Source: an uncultured Prevotella sp. (GTDB lineage: Bacteria > Bacteroidota > Bacteroidia > Bacteroidales > Bacteroidaceae). Taken from it: a DNA stretch of 64,000 bases. Below the pieces are notes generated by a model that did no database searches, was not told the DNA's origin, and worked only from the letters and a program-made list of their open reading frames with translations. The DNA is taken from contig CAKPYB010000006.1 in NCBI GenBank assembly GCA_934202525.1, forward strand, positions 53,328 to 117,327. Direction: 5' to 3'. Positions 42,130 through 52,388 of this stretch are shown here, in pieces (position 1 is the first letter of the stretch; each line of letters starts with the position of its first letter). The translations under genes and the position numbers were made by a program.

Positions 42130-44466
42130 TTACTTCAGTTTCACCTGATACTGAGGAACAATCGTCACACTCTTCAAGTCAAGTACCTGATCACCTTTAC
42201 TGAAATCAGGCTGCGCCTCGCGTGGCAAGTCCTGCAGGCATTCATGTCCCTTATTGATAGGACGGAAATAGAAAGACATATCATCCTTCTTCATGGCTTC
42301 CTGATGACGGTTCAAGCCAATCATCCAAGGAGTACCATGCCAGAACTCATCCTGCACCATCTTACCATTCAGGAAAGCCATAGCCACATCGCCAACATAG
42401 TCCACCTTCATGAAATACTCATGCACCTGTGGAGCCTGGATGCTATCACCACGGAAATGAACACTCAAGCGACGAGTACCCACACGAGTGACATCACACT
42501 GAGGATTCACAGCCTCCACACTCTTCTTCTGTTCCTTCCAGCCCTTAGATGAAGGATAAAGCACATAAGAGAATACAGGTTCAGCCAACTGCTGCAGGGT
42601 AACGCCCTCCTTAGTAGGCAACACCGTAGCCTTGGTGATAAGCAGTTTACCATCCACCTTCATGGCATCCAGAGCCTGCGCATGGGTAAGTGTAGTAACC
42701 TTAATCTTCTTTCCACCCTTTGCAGTTACAGCAAAGGTACTTGCCAGTCCGCTCTTCACTCTCTTCAAGGCAGCACCCTTCACGGTAGCTGCATCAAACA
42801 GATACTCTGGCTGCATGCCATCTGGAGCAAAGAAGATATAATGATCCACGCCACCATCCTTGATTTTCATCAGTGGCTGGGCTGTGGCATACTTCAGGTT
42901 GATGCTTCCCATCGGCATATTGAATGGCAAGATCATACTCTCATCCTTCGGCAAGGTGAATGTACCTTTGGCAGGAATACGGAGGTTGTCTATTTCCACC
43001 GCAATATCCTTCATGTCGTGGCGAGTGGTATCATGATCCTGGAAGTTGACCAGGAACAGGAATCCCTTGCCATCCTTCATTCTTGCAGCATAGCGCAAAT
43101 CTTCCTTGTTATCCGGAGTCATCTGTTTCCAGTTATCAGGAAGAACTACCTCCATCGGAGCAAGTTGGTCTCCAAAGTCTGCAAGGAAAGAATGGATGGT
43201 GCGAAGATAGCGATAAGAACCATGCTCCAAGCCAAATTCTCCAAGTGGTGCCTGAAAATCGTAAGAAATCTTAGGCATACCCATTGGTTCATCTTGATAA
43301 CTACCGATACCATCCTGGCGGAGAGGAGTGCTGCCACCATGATACATGTAATAACCGATACCATTACAGCCTGAACCCAATGTACGAGTCATCAAAGCCT
43401 GGGCAGCACGAGTTGTCACGATAGGACGGCGACGATAAATCATCTGGATGCCTGCACCCATCTCCGCACAGAAAGAAGGGAAATCCTCAGGATTATAGCG
43501 TACAGGCGAATAGTCTGGATCCTTGTGTACATCCTTGAACATACAGAACTGAGACATTCGTGGCGTTTCCCAGAAAGGATAAGTATAGGCAGAGGTTACT
43601 GGAATGCCCTCGTTGCCCAACACAGCAGCATTTCCCCAACCAGTAGCGGTATAGAAAGGGGTAACGATGCCTGCGTCCTTAGCCATCTGAAGGAGCGTCT
43701 GCATGTGCTCATTACCCAAGTCGGCTGTGGTAATTTTCTTGTCTTGCACACCTACTCCTATCAACGTGAAGTCCTTGTCATAGTCGGCAGCGGTAAAATC
43801 CAAAGGCTCTCCTGGATAGTTCACTCCCCAAGGAGCCGCAGAATGCTGCATCTCATTCTCTATCTGGCAACCGATGATCGGACCGCCATCCTTGTAATAC
43901 AAGCCCTTGAGCTGCTGACCAATCTCATGATACAGACGCTTGACGTAAGAGAGATACAACTTATCGTTGCTTCTCACTACCAAAGGTTTGGCAAAGAGCC
44001 AGTCTGGGAAAGAACCCTGACGGATCTCACCATGGCAGAAAGGACCGATACGCACGATGACCGGCATGTCGTGTTTCTTGCAAAGTTCGATGAAATAGCG
44101 CAAGTCCTTGCTGCCAGTCCATTGGAATTTACCTTCCTCTTCCTCATGGAGTCCCCAGAAGATATAAGTAGGCAGCACGGTTACGCCACCGGCTTTCATC
44201 TTGATGATTTCCTCTTCCCACTGGGCACGAGGATAACGGGTGAAATGGAACTCGCCCAGCACAGGCACGGCAGGCTTGCCGTCTATGCTCATATAGTAAT
44301 TGTTTACCTTGATACTTCCACCCTGTGGTGATGTTCCTCCCATCTTCAGCTTGCCTTCCACGATTTTCATCGGGGTGGCAGGAGAAGTCAACTTATATAC
44401 TTTCTGAGACGAAGCCGATACCAACCCGAGACAAAGGGCTGCGGTAAGCAAATAATATTTCTTCAT
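42130..44466 (-). CDS. GH35 beta-galactosidase
   Basis: A 778-residue secreted enzyme with a signal peptide ending near SASSQ. It has the GH35 TIM barrel: GEFHFTRYPRAQWEEEI, IRIGPFCHGEIRQGSFPDW, QIENEM (Glu205 as likely acid/base) and FPSFCAEMG (Glu335 as likely nucleophile). GH35 enzymes release galactose from the non-reducing end of galactans and oligosaccharides. Beta-sandwich domains lie towards the C-terminus. As the last gene after SusD in a GH53 locus it would finish galacto-oligosaccharides in the periplasm. The catalytic glutamates are placed by motif, not by structure. Confidence 0.9.
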   Translation of the reverse strand: MKKYYLLTAALCLGLVSASSQKVYKLTSPATPMKIVEGKLKMGGTSPQGGSIKVNNYYMSIDGKPAVPVLGEFHFTRYPRAQWEEEIIKMKAGGVTVLPTYIFWGLHEEEEGKFQWTGSKDLRYFIELCKKHDMPVIVRIGPFCHGEIRQGSFPDWLFAKPLVVRSNDKLYLSYVKRLYHEIGQQLKGLYYKDGGPIIGCQIENEMQHSAAPWGVNYPGEPLDFTAADYDKDFTLIGVGVQDKKITTADLGNEHMQTLLQMAKDAGIVTPFYTATGWGNAAVLGNEGIPVTSAYTYPFWETPRMSQFCMFKDVHKDPDYSPVRYNPEDFPSFCAEMGAGIQMIYRRRPIVTTRAAQALMTRTLGSGCNGIGYYMYHGGSTPLRQDGIGSYQDEPMGMPKISYDFQAPLGEFGLEHGSYRYLRTIHSFLADFGDQLAPMEVVLPDNWKQMTPDNKEDLRYAARMKDGKGFLFLVNFQDHDTTRHDMKDIAVEIDNLRIPAKGTFTLPKDESMILPFNMPMGSINLKYATAQPLMKIKDGGVDHYIFFAPDGMQPEYLFDAATVKGAALKRVKSGLASTFAVTAKGGKKIKVTTLTHAQALDAMKVDGKLLITKATVLPTKEGVTLQQLAEPVFSYVLYPSSKGWKEQKKSVEAVNPQCDVTRVGTRRLSVHFRGDSIQAPQVHEYFMKVDYVGDVAMAFLNGKMVQDEFWHGTPWMIGLNRHQEAMKKDDMSFYFRPINKGHECLQDLPREAQPDFSKGDQVLDLKSVTIVPQYQVKLK

Positions 44467-44494
44467 TGTTTTTCTTTTTGAGTTGAATTAAATG

Positions 44495-44520
44495 GTGTGG
44501 AGACAGCAATGTCTCCACAC
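44495..44520. other. Perfect intercistronic hairpin between susD and GH35
   Basis: GTGTGGAGACA pairs with TGTCTCCACAC, loop GCAA, in the 74-bp gap. There is no U-run on the coding (minus) strand, so it is more likely a processing or stability element than a full terminator. Confidence 0.75.
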
Positions 44521-44540
44521 TCGAAACCGAACATTTCTAA

Positions 44541-46052
44541 CTAATAACCTATATTCTGCTTAATATTACTCTTTGATTCATCTATGAATGTCTGAGGTAT
44601 CCAAAAACGGTTATGACTGTCATCTACCTTAAAGTATGACTTGCCGTTCTTGTTAGCCTCTTCAATGCGCTTATTGGCAAATTCCACATACTTACCAAAG
44701 CGAATCAAGTCCTGGCGACGCAAACCTTCCATATAGAATTCATGACCACGTTCTGTAAGCAGAGCCTCGTTAAAGGCATCGTAAGAAGCAGTAGCTTCAG
44801 CAGGCAAATCCTGCAGACCAGCACGTTGACGAACACGGTTGACCAACTGGATAGCCTCTGCTGTAGGCTGGCGCTGATTACGGTTGATACACTCGGCAAG
44901 GGTAAGAAGCACGTCTGAATAGCGATAGATAATCAGATCGATTCCGCTATAGGAACCACTCATCGTATCATCCTTGCCATACTTCAACGGTAATGGTCCA
45001 TAAGACAACTGTGTACTATTGTCCTTGGTCATCAACACACCGCTCTTATTTGTATATTGGGTAACAATGTTCTTGGTACGGGCATCGCCAGCCTCGAAGG
45101 TGTTGTAGAAAGCCCAAGGCATTACGTAACCACCCCAACCTTCACTCTTTTCAGTCCAAGGCATATCAGCTGGAAGAACCTCTGCCGTCATATAGTTGGC
45201 TACCCAGGAAGATGAACTTGCACATCCCACCTGCAGAATAATCTCGTTATTACCTACACCTTCCTTGGAGAACACATGGTTATAATCAGACTGCAAACCG
45301 TAAACCGAGCCTTCCATTGCCATCAGCTCACGAGCCAGCGTCTCGGCTTTGTCATACTTACCTCTTATCATATAATACTTCAGGAGTATCATACGTGCAG
45401 CACCCTTGGTCATACGTCCACGGGCACTTGCCTTCTCCGGCAGCACGTCAATGGCATCACGCAGGTCGTTCTCCATCATGTTGTCATATTCCTCATCCGT
45501 GGCACGACTCAGATAATTAAACTCCTGAGGATTGTCGAGCACCTCATCAGATGCCACCGGCACAGGTCCGAACATATCATAGAGATACAAGCCCATCCAA
45601 CCACGCAGTGCCTCTACTTCACCGGCATACAAACGCTTTGCACTCTCAGGAGCCTTGGAGTTCTGAATGCGGCGAATGGTGTTGCGAGCTTTTGACAAGA
45701 ACTGATAGTGAGCAAAGTTCTGGTAACAATGATTCTGAATATCTCCCGTTACCGTGGCAAACCACTGATGGTAATAGAGATTATCGCTTTCCCATCCCCA
45801 GCAGCTCCAAAGATTATCTGTACTCATATCGCTGATTACCTGATAGCCGCCACAATTAGGCGAATAGATACTTTCACCATTCCAGTAGCCCGTACCAAAC
45901 TCATACATGAGTGCATTTACAGCCAAACGCAAGTCTTGCTCAGTGGTAGGAAACTTATCTGGTGAAATCTCCGTATAATCTTCTCTTTCAAGCTGGCAGC
46001 CTGTCAAGCCCAAGAGCGACAGAGCCACCAACATCATTTTTATCTTTTTCAT
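44541..46052 (-). CDS. SusD/RagB-family glycan-binding lipoprotein
   Basis: A 503-residue surface lipoprotein (lipobox LTGC) of the SusD family, rich in helices with tetratricopeptide-like packing. Typical parts are FPTTEQDLRLAVNALM near the N-terminus, SKARNTIRRIQNSKAPESAKRLYAGEVEALRG in the middle and LTERGHEFYMEGLRRQDLIRFG near the C-terminus. SusD forms the lid of the SusC transporter and captures oligosaccharides. It lies 16 bp after SusC in the operon. Predicted ligand is galacto-oligosaccharide, from context. Confidence 0.95.
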   Translation of the reverse strand: MKKIKMMLVALSLLGLTGCQLEREDYTEISPDKFPTTEQDLRLAVNALMYEFGTGYWNGESIYSPNCGGYQVISDMSTDNLWSCWGWESDNLYYHQWFATVTGDIQNHCYQNFAHYQFLSKARNTIRRIQNSKAPESAKRLYAGEVEALRGWMGLYLYDMFGPVPVASDEVLDNPQEFNYLSRATDEEYDNMMENDLRDAIDVLPEKASARGRMTKGAARMILLKYYMIRGKYDKAETLARELMAMEGSVYGLQSDYNHVFSKEGVGNNEIILQVGCASSSSWVANYMTAEVLPADMPWTEKSEGWGGYVMPWAFYNTFEAGDARTKNIVTQYTNKSGVLMTKDNSTQLSYGPLPLKYGKDDTMSGSYSGIDLIIYRYSDVLLTLAECINRNQRQPTAEAIQLVNRVRQRAGLQDLPAEATASYDAFNEALLTERGHEFYMEGLRRQDLIRFGKYVEFANKRIEEANKNGKSYFKVDDSHNRFWIPQTFIDESKSNIKQNIGY

Positions 46053-46068
46053 AATCCAAGCCTTTCTA

Positions 46069-49000
46069 TTAGAATTTACAACTTAAACCAATGGCTATCG
46101 AACCCTGGTTAGGATAAGCACCGATGCCGTTTCCAGTCTCTGGGTCCATACCCTTGTATGGAGTAAACACGCAAAGGTTGCGGGCTGCTACATACATACG
46201 GGCCGATTTGATATATCCACCAAACCACTTGGTTGGGAAGGAATAACCTATAGACACATTATCCAGACGCAAGTACCATGCCTTCTCAAGGAAGAAGTCG
46301 CTGCTCTTTGGGTCGATACCCGAATTAGCCTCAGCTACACCTGGCATGGCTCCCTCAGGATTGCTATATGACCAACGGTTCTTAACATCCGTCAAGGCAT
46401 TGACACCGTAAGTCAAATCCTGAACACCATACACCGACTGGTACTTCACGTCATTGATTTTCCAACCATTCAAGCTACCATAGAGATAAATATTGGCATC
46501 CCAGTTCTTCCATCTGAACGTATTATTGATACTGAAAGGAATAGGTGTAGAGTTATGCAGCAAAACCATATCTGCTACATCAAGCGTACCATCGGCACCC
46601 TCAGTAAGGATATATCTTCCCTCAGAGTCACGCATCTTCTCTCCATTCTCATCGAGTTTGTAACCATTCAGGTCAACATACTTGATGGCACCTGCTGTAG
46701 AGTTTGGCAAATGCTTATACGATTCGCCTGGTTTTACCAATCCATCTGTCTTGTAGCCATAAACGTTGTTCCAGGTTTCTTTCCAGTCCTGATAAGGCTG
46801 AGGTATGAACTCGGCATCACGCTTGATGGTCTTGTTGCGGTAATAAGAGAAGTTGATGTCGGTATCCCACTCAAAATTCTTATTGACCATGTTCACGGTA
46901 TGGATAGACAAGTCTAAACCACGTGAGCGATAAACGGCTGCAGAGTTATAGTCGATGGTGTTGATTTCGTGATAGCTCATCAGCTGACGGCTCATGATGA
47001 CATCCTTGCGGTCACGCTGATAGAAATCCAGGTTACCAGAGATGCGGTCCTTGAAGAAACCGAAGTCCAAACCCACGTTCATGTCGGTCAAGGTCTCCCA
47101 TTTCAAATCATCGTTACCCAACTTGGAAAGAGCAATGCCATTGACCAAGCTACCATCCAATACTGCCGATCCACGATTCACCTTATAATACGTATTGATA
47201 CCTGTCAGGTTACCCGCATTACCCGTCTGGCCATATCCTACACGCAATTTCAGGTTGCTCAGCGCCTTCATGTTCTTCATGAAATTCTCCTCATTGATGC
47301 GCCATGCCAAGGACACTCCAGGGAATGTACCCCACTGATGATTCTCGGAGAAATTGGAAGAACCATCCACACGCACATTTAAAGTCAAGATGTATCGCTG
47401 CATCAGGGCATAGTTGACACGACCGATAAACGAAGCCATCTCGTTACTACCTTTATAGGAACTGATGTTTGGATTTTCCAACTGACTCGTACCGATGTTA
47501 TTCATCAGAGAACCATCATAAGGGAACTGTGAAGCCACAATGCCCATACCTTCCCAAGTGTTCTTCTTGTACTCCCAACCTGCCATTACGCTGAGGTCAT
47601 GCTTTTCTGCAAAAGTCTTGCTAAAAGTACCAATCACATTGATGAGGTTCATCTGAGCCTTGCCATTCTGCTTGGAAGCCTGTCCGTTCACACTATATCC
47701 CTTCTTGGTTGTGGTTGGAATATACTGGTCTGCCTGGGTGTCCTTGATGTCAACACCAGCTGTGGCACGCAGCGTAAACTCCTTGATAGGCTTGTACTCC
47801 AAGTAGCCACTCATAAACAGATCCTTGCTTACCGTCTGGTCTGTAATATCGAGCAATGATACCGGGTTCGGATAGATGTTGCGAATCGGGTTGTCTGAAT
47901 ACTTTCCGTTCTCATCATACACCGGAACAGTAGGGATGAAAGTCATTGCCGAATAGAACAAAGCAGCATTGTCTTGGCGTGAATCACCCAGTGGCACATC
48001 ATTATACTTGATTTGTGCGAAAGAGGTGTTGATGCCCGCCTTCACTTTCTTGCCGAAGTTCTGGTCAAGATTGACACGTCCCGTGATACGGTTCATGCTG
48101 TTATTCTTGGCAATACCTTTCTGGTCGTAGAGACCGAAAGAAACCAGATAGCGGGTATCTCCTGCGCCACCGTTTACCGAAAGATTATGCTCGTTGACAA
48201 TACCCGTGCGGGTTACCTCCTTCATCCAGTCGGTTCCCTTGCCCACAAAATTGTCTATCTGACCTTGCGTCCACTTCTTCTCATCGCCACGTCCCAGTTC
48301 ATCAAACACCTTATTCTGCTCTATCATGAAGTCTTTGGCATCCATAAAGTCTGGAGCATCCTTGATATATTGGAATGCAAGCGAACCAGAATAAGAGATT
48401 TCAGGTTTTCCGCTCTTGCCCCGCTTGGTGGTAATCAAGATGACGCCACCCGAAGCATCACTACCATATATAGATGCAGCCGAGGCATCCTTCAGCACGT
48501 TGATGGTCTCAATATCGTCTGGATTCAAGTTAATCAGGTTGTTGTCCTTATCGCCACCACTATAGGAAGTACCGGCAGACACCGTCTTTGTTGACAACTG
48601 TGGTACACCATCAATGACCACCAGCGGATTCTGACCAGAGAGTCCGCCACGAATGGAGATATTCATAGAACCGCCAGGCGAAGCACTGTTAGAGGTGATG
48701 TTCATACCTGAAGAACGGCCACGAAGCATCGTTCCGATAGACGCCGTAGCAGCCTTAGGCAACTCATCCGCCTTTACCACCGACACTGCACCCGTGATGT
48801 TAGTCTTCTTCTGGGTACCATAACCCACTACCACCACCTCGTTCAAGGTCTTGTTATCTGTTTTCAAAGTAATCTTAAGTGGGGTGCCATTGGCTATCTT
48901 AACATCTTGCGTAGTATAGCCGATATACGAGATTGTTACCGTCTGTCCTACCTTTACGCCAGTCAACTGGAAATTACCATCCAGGTCGGTGACTGTGCCT

Positions 49001-49167
49001 ATATTGGTACCATTCACCTTGATGGTTGCACCAATGGTAGGTTCACCCGTATCATCCTTGACGTTTCCCTTCAGGGTGATGGTCTGTGCCATCACCACCG
49101 AAGCAGAAGCAGCGAAGAGAGCCGTTGCAAGCACCCTCTTGCCCGTATTGAATATTGTATAGTTCAT
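46069..49167 (-). CDS. SusC/RagA TonB-dependent oligosaccharide transporter
   Basis: A 1032-residue outer-membrane transporter. Signal peptide, then a CarboxypepD_reg domain (ITLKGNVKDDTGEPTIGATI), a TonB box/plug region (EVVVVGYGTQKKTNITGAVS) and a 22-strand barrel ending SIAIGLSCKF. With SusD it forms the pedal-bin complex that brings large oligosaccharides into the periplasm. It lies 16 bp after the surface glycan-binding lipoprotein gene. Confidence 0.96.
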   Translation of the reverse strand: MNYTIFNTGKRVLATALFAASASVVMAQTITLKGNVKDDTGEPTIGATIKVNGTNIGTVTDLDGNFQLTGVKVGQTVTISYIGYTTQDVKIANGTPLKITLKTDNKTLNEVVVVGYGTQKKTNITGAVSVVKADELPKAATASIGTMLRGRSSGMNITSNSASPGGSMNISIRGGLSGQNPLVVIDGVPQLSTKTVSAGTSYSGGDKDNNLINLNPDDIETINVLKDASAASIYGSDASGGVILITTKRGKSGKPEISYSGSLAFQYIKDAPDFMDAKDFMIEQNKVFDELGRGDEKKWTQGQIDNFVGKGTDWMKEVTRTGIVNEHNLSVNGGAGDTRYLVSFGLYDQKGIAKNNSMNRITGRVNLDQNFGKKVKAGINTSFAQIKYNDVPLGDSRQDNAALFYSAMTFIPTVPVYDENGKYSDNPIRNIYPNPVSLLDITDQTVSKDLFMSGYLEYKPIKEFTLRATAGVDIKDTQADQYIPTTTKKGYSVNGQASKQNGKAQMNLINVIGTFSKTFAEKHDLSVMAGWEYKKNTWEGMGIVASQFPYDGSLMNNIGTSQLENPNISSYKGSNEMASFIGRVNYALMQRYILTLNVRVDGSSNFSENHQWGTFPGVSLAWRINEENFMKNMKALSNLKLRVGYGQTGNAGNLTGINTYYKVNRGSAVLDGSLVNGIALSKLGNDDLKWETLTDMNVGLDFGFFKDRISGNLDFYQRDRKDVIMSRQLMSYHEINTIDYNSAAVYRSRGLDLSIHTVNMVNKNFEWDTDINFSYYRNKTIKRDAEFIPQPYQDWKETWNNVYGYKTDGLVKPGESYKHLPNSTAGAIKYVDLNGYKLDENGEKMRDSEGRYILTEGADGTLDVADMVLLHNSTPIPFSINNTFRWKNWDANIYLYGSLNGWKINDVKYQSVYGVQDLTYGVNALTDVKNRWSYSNPEGAMPGVAEANSGIDPKSSDFFLEKAWYLRLDNVSIGYSFPTKWFGGYIKSARMYVAARNLCVFTPYKGMDPETGNGIGAYPNQGSIAIGLSCKF

Positions 49168-49183
49168 ATTGAATTGTCTTTAA

Positions 49184-50536
49184 TTATTCCACAATCTTCA
49201 TGGTAGACCACAACTCTGCCGTATCGAAGGTTATCAGCACCTTCTTGGCATTACCTGGCTTAAAGGTTGCCACCGAACCGCCACCGTTGGCATTGTCAAG
49301 CCACCACCATTTGCCTTCACTCATTCGCCAAACCTGGCTCCATGCTGCTGTTCCATCCGTTACGCAATAAGAATAACTTGAAGAACTGCTGTTGATACCG
49401 AGTTCGATACTCTTGCGATAGTCGCTGCCCGCAGACTTCATGGAAGAAGAGAAAGACCAGTCGCCCATACTTGAGAAACCTTCACCTGTTACAACCAAAT
49501 CTCCCTTCCAGATGGTGTTCTCCACCTCGTATGGAGTGATTGAGTAGCGATGATTCTGCAGGTCGAGCCAAACATAATAATAACCCTTCTTCTCTACTAC
49601 TACCGGTACTACATAACCATTCTTGTTCATCAGCTTAGAACTGATATACGGACTTGTACCGAACTTATCACCTGTCTGACTCTCGGTTGGAACGAAATAG
49701 AACTTTGCTCCATCCTTCTCTGCATAAATCTTGCAGGAATACTGATAAGCATTCTTTCTGTCCATATAGCGATAATAACCGTAAACATAGTCAGAAGCAT
49801 TCTCCTCGGCATTGTACATATACATCTGAGGATAATCAGCAATGGCATCCTCACTCTCTGCCAACATCGAAATCAGGTTGCAAGAACGTTCCATCTTGTT
49901 GCCGCTCTCATCTTCGATGGTTAAGGTCATCGGAAAACTACCTACCTGTGCAATCTCGATATGCTTGGAGATAGTAGCCGTTCTGCCTTTCAGTTCGCCT
50001 ACTTCATGGATATTCAAGTCAGGAACATCTATCTCGTAGCTCTTCAATGCACGGTCATCACTTACGGCAAGATTCAAGTTCCAATCAGCCTTGCTGGTAT
50101 TGGTATCGAAATCTACACTGATGTCACCCGTCATGTCTTCTGCTACGGTTGGAGCTTCTGTATCTGGCAAATACTTCAACACGACAGTACGCTTATTCTC
50201 GCTTCCATTCTTGTCGCTTACACAGATATGCAGCTCCTGGTCAAATGCGGCATCAGCAGGAACAATCAGCTGGTAATTATAGTTGAACACTTTAGGTTTC
50301 TGCTTTGACAAGTCATAAACCTTATTGATATTCCAGGCATCGCATGAGATGCTGACACTCGACATGCCTACATAGTTAGATACCTGTCCTTTCACCAAGA
50401 CCGTATCACCCGGGAAAGTTTCTATGACATCACCATCATTCCAGAGTCCCGGGCGCATATCCTCACCCTCTTCGCTACATGCAGAGAAAGCAAGAACCGA
50501 TGCCAAAAGAATTGTATAATATAAAAATCGTTTCAT
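49184..50536 (-). CDS. SusE-position surface glycan-binding lipoprotein
   Basis: A 450-residue lipoprotein (lipobox AFSAC, followed by SEEGED acidic residues that favour surface exposure). It appears to have immunoglobulin-like beta domains followed by a C-terminal carbohydrate-binding module with many aromatic residues (WWWLDNANGGG). The position between GH53 and SusC matches surface glycan-binding proteins of galactan PULs. Sequence similarity is weak across this class, so the call rests on context and architecture. Confidence 0.78.
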   Translation of the reverse strand: MKRFLYYTILLASVLAFSACSEEGEDMRPGLWNDGDVIETFPGDTVLVKGQVSNYVGMSSVSISCDAWNINKVYDLSKQKPKVFNYNYQLIVPADAAFDQELHICVSDKNGSENKRTVVLKYLPDTEAPTVAEDMTGDISVDFDTNTSKADWNLNLAVSDDRALKSYEIDVPDLNIHEVGELKGRTATISKHIEIAQVGSFPMTLTIEDESGNKMERSCNLISMLAESEDAIADYPQMYMYNAEENASDYVYGYYRYMDRKNAYQYSCKIYAEKDGAKFYFVPTESQTGDKFGTSPYISSKLMNKNGYVVPVVVEKKGYYYVWLDLQNHRYSITPYEVENTIWKGDLVVTGEGFSSMGDWSFSSSMKSAGSDYRKSIELGINSSSSSYSYCVTDGTAAWSQVWRMSEGKWWWLDNANGGGSVATFKPGNAKKVLITFDTAELWSTMKIVE

Positions 50537-50548
50537 GATTGATAGCTG

Positions 50549-52150
50549 TTAATTGTTATATTTCAGGGCGTCACAAGCCTCGATTCTGTTGCCTCCGAAA
50601 TCAAAGAGCGTCGTGTTGCTGACAAAGTTCTTACCTCCCAGAATCCAACCTGTCGGTTTTGGAGTTTCAATGAAGATAGGATCCCAATAGACATAACCCA
50701 AAACTCGCTGATTGGATACACTCTTGATACCGTTGCTCAGTTCGAGCAGGAAGTTCTTCTGTCCAGCCTTGCTCATATCTTTATAAGGATCATTGTTGCT
50801 CAACTGTCCAGGTGTTCCATCCGGTAAGGTAGGATTCCAGGCATATCCTGTCTCCATGAAGAGAAGGTCTTTGTCAAACTTATCGGTCACATACTCAGCC
50901 CAGTTGCAAACACTCTTCACGTCGCGATGTACCCAGAACGGATAATACGAAGAGCCGATGATGTCGTAATCTACCTGATAATTCTTCATCAATCCCAGGA
51001 ACCAGTTATATACATCCCTATCACCTGCTCCAGTGAGATGGAGAATAATCTTGCTGTCTGGAGTTGCCTCTCTCACGCCCTTGGAAGCGGCAGAGAACAA
51101 GCTACACATGTCAATTTCGTTACTCGTACCATCCGCATTTTTACAACAGCCAAAAGGATAAAGTAGTCCAGCCTGTATCTCATTGCCGATAGCCACATAT
51201 TCAGGAGCCGTTCCCTGAGCCTTCATCTGCTCCAAGAAATCTTTGGTAAAAGTATAGACACTGTTTTGCAACTGCTGGAGGTCTTGTCCTACCCATTCGT
51301 GAGGAATGTGCTGGTCTTCGCCGTTCGTCCAATAGTCGCTATAATGGAAAGAAAGTAAAATCTGCATTCCCTTCTCCTTAGCTCGCTTGGCAAGTCGCAA
51401 AATGTCTTCCTTGTCTTGAATGCCTTTAGGCAGCTTATTGGAATATTCATAATCTGGGTTTCCTGGGTCGTTGTAGAGACGGAGACGAACAAGATTCATG
51501 CCATTGGCTTTCAATATATCAAGGCAATCTGCTGCCTCTCCATTTTCATAATACTTGCCGCCGTTCTGCTCCACCCAGGTCAGTTCCGAAATGTCGCCAC
51601 CCTTCAGAAATACCTGATCATTTTTACGGGAAATCAGTTTCAAGCCATCAAACTCGCTCTGGGCAGCCCCATTACTCTGCATGCGAATATTCAAGTCAAG
51701 TTTGCCGTCCGTAACGTTGATACCTCTAATATAGAGACGTTTCCAGGCATTAGGAGAGTTTTCTACAGCTGTCATTCTGCCATTGGCAGAGATGTAGCTT
51801 ATATGATTACCGCCACCATCCTTGGCATAAAATTCCAAGTCATAGTAGCCATTTTCCAGTTGGCTAACCAACTGGTTTACAGACACCGTTTTATTTCCGT
51901 CTGCCGACAATTTCAATGCCTTACTGCCCAGGCATCCATCATTGGCAATACTTGCCATTGATTCAGAGCCTTCGCTCAGAGTCCACCCCTCTAACGACTT
52001 TTCAAAATCGCCATTAGGAATCGAAGTGAGACCAAACGTAGGAGTTGGCGTATCCATACTTCCAGGCTTATCACTGGAACAGGCCGTAAAAGGCATTGCC
52101 AAGAATGTTCCAATCAACAAGGGATTGGCTAAAAGATTCTTACTTTTCAT
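50549..52150 (-). CDS. GH53 endo-beta-1,4-galactanase lipoprotein
   Basis: A 533-residue surface lipoprotein (lipobox FTAC, Cys24). An N-terminal beta-sandwich of about residues 45-175 resembles a galactan-binding module. The GH53 TIM barrel follows, with KANGMNLVRLRLYNDP, ILLSFHYSDYW, the acid/base Glu324 (AIGNEI) and the nucleophile Glu433 (FMETGYAW). GH53 cuts beta-1,4-galactan chains of pectin (type I arabinogalactan). As the first gene of the operon it defines the substrate: it cuts galactan at the cell surface, and the SusC/D pair imports the products. Confidence 0.93.
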   Translation of the reverse strand: MKSKNLLANPLLIGTFLAMPFTACSSDKPGSMDTPTPTFGLTSIPNGDFEKSLEGWTLSEGSESMASIANDGCLGSKALKLSADGNKTVSVNQLVSQLENGYYDLEFYAKDGGGNHISYISANGRMTAVENSPNAWKRLYIRGINVTDGKLDLNIRMQSNGAAQSEFDGLKLISRKNDQVFLKGGDISELTWVEQNGGKYYENGEAADCLDILKANGMNLVRLRLYNDPGNPDYEYSNKLPKGIQDKEDILRLAKRAKEKGMQILLSFHYSDYWTNGEDQHIPHEWVGQDLQQLQNSVYTFTKDFLEQMKAQGTAPEYVAIGNEIQAGLLYPFGCCKNADGTSNEIDMCSLFSAASKGVREATPDSKIILHLTGAGDRDVYNWFLGLMKNYQVDYDIIGSSYYPFWVHRDVKSVCNWAEYVTDKFDKDLLFMETGYAWNPTLPDGTPGQLSNNDPYKDMSKAGQKNFLLELSNGIKSVSNQRVLGYVYWDPIFIETPKPTGWILGGKNFVSNTTLFDFGGNRIEACDALKYNN

Positions 52151-52192
52151 CTTATATTCTGGTTTAAATTGTTATTGTTATTATTTCTGGTG

Positions 52193-52230
52193 CAAAGGAA
52201 CAAAAAAATCCGCAACTACAAAATAGAATA
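52193..52230 (-). promoter_or_regulatory. Promoter of the GH53-SusC/D-GH35 operon
   Basis: On the minus strand TTCCTTTG (52200-52193) is the -7. TATTCTATTT (52230-52221) lies at the -33 side and overlaps a TTTG. Distance and motif match the promoter at 57137-57174 exactly. Confidence 0.65.
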
Positions 52231-52279
52231 GACACCAAAAAAGATGGATTATTTTATGATGAGAGATAAAAGATACTTG

Positions 52280-52315
52280 TAAGCCCCAAAATAAGCAAAA
52301 AGTTAAGCCCCAAAA
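52280..52315. repeat. Two direct repeats upstream of the PUL operon promoter
   Basis: TAAGCCCCAAAA at 52280 and 52304, 24 bp apart. They lie about 80-115 bp upstream of the promoter on the minus strand. They could be a binding site for a PUL activator. Confidence 0.6.
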
Positions 52316-52319
52316 GAGC

Positions 52320-52351
52320 AAAAAGGGGAGGCTGTCATCGACAACCTCCCC
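52320..52351 (-). terminator. Terminator after the DUF5107 gene
   Basis: On the minus strand GGGGAGG pairs with CCTCCCC and TGTC with GACA, followed by TTTTT. Confidence 0.8.
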
Positions 52352-52388
52352 GATCCTACAAAACAATCCAAAATACCTATCTCTCTTT

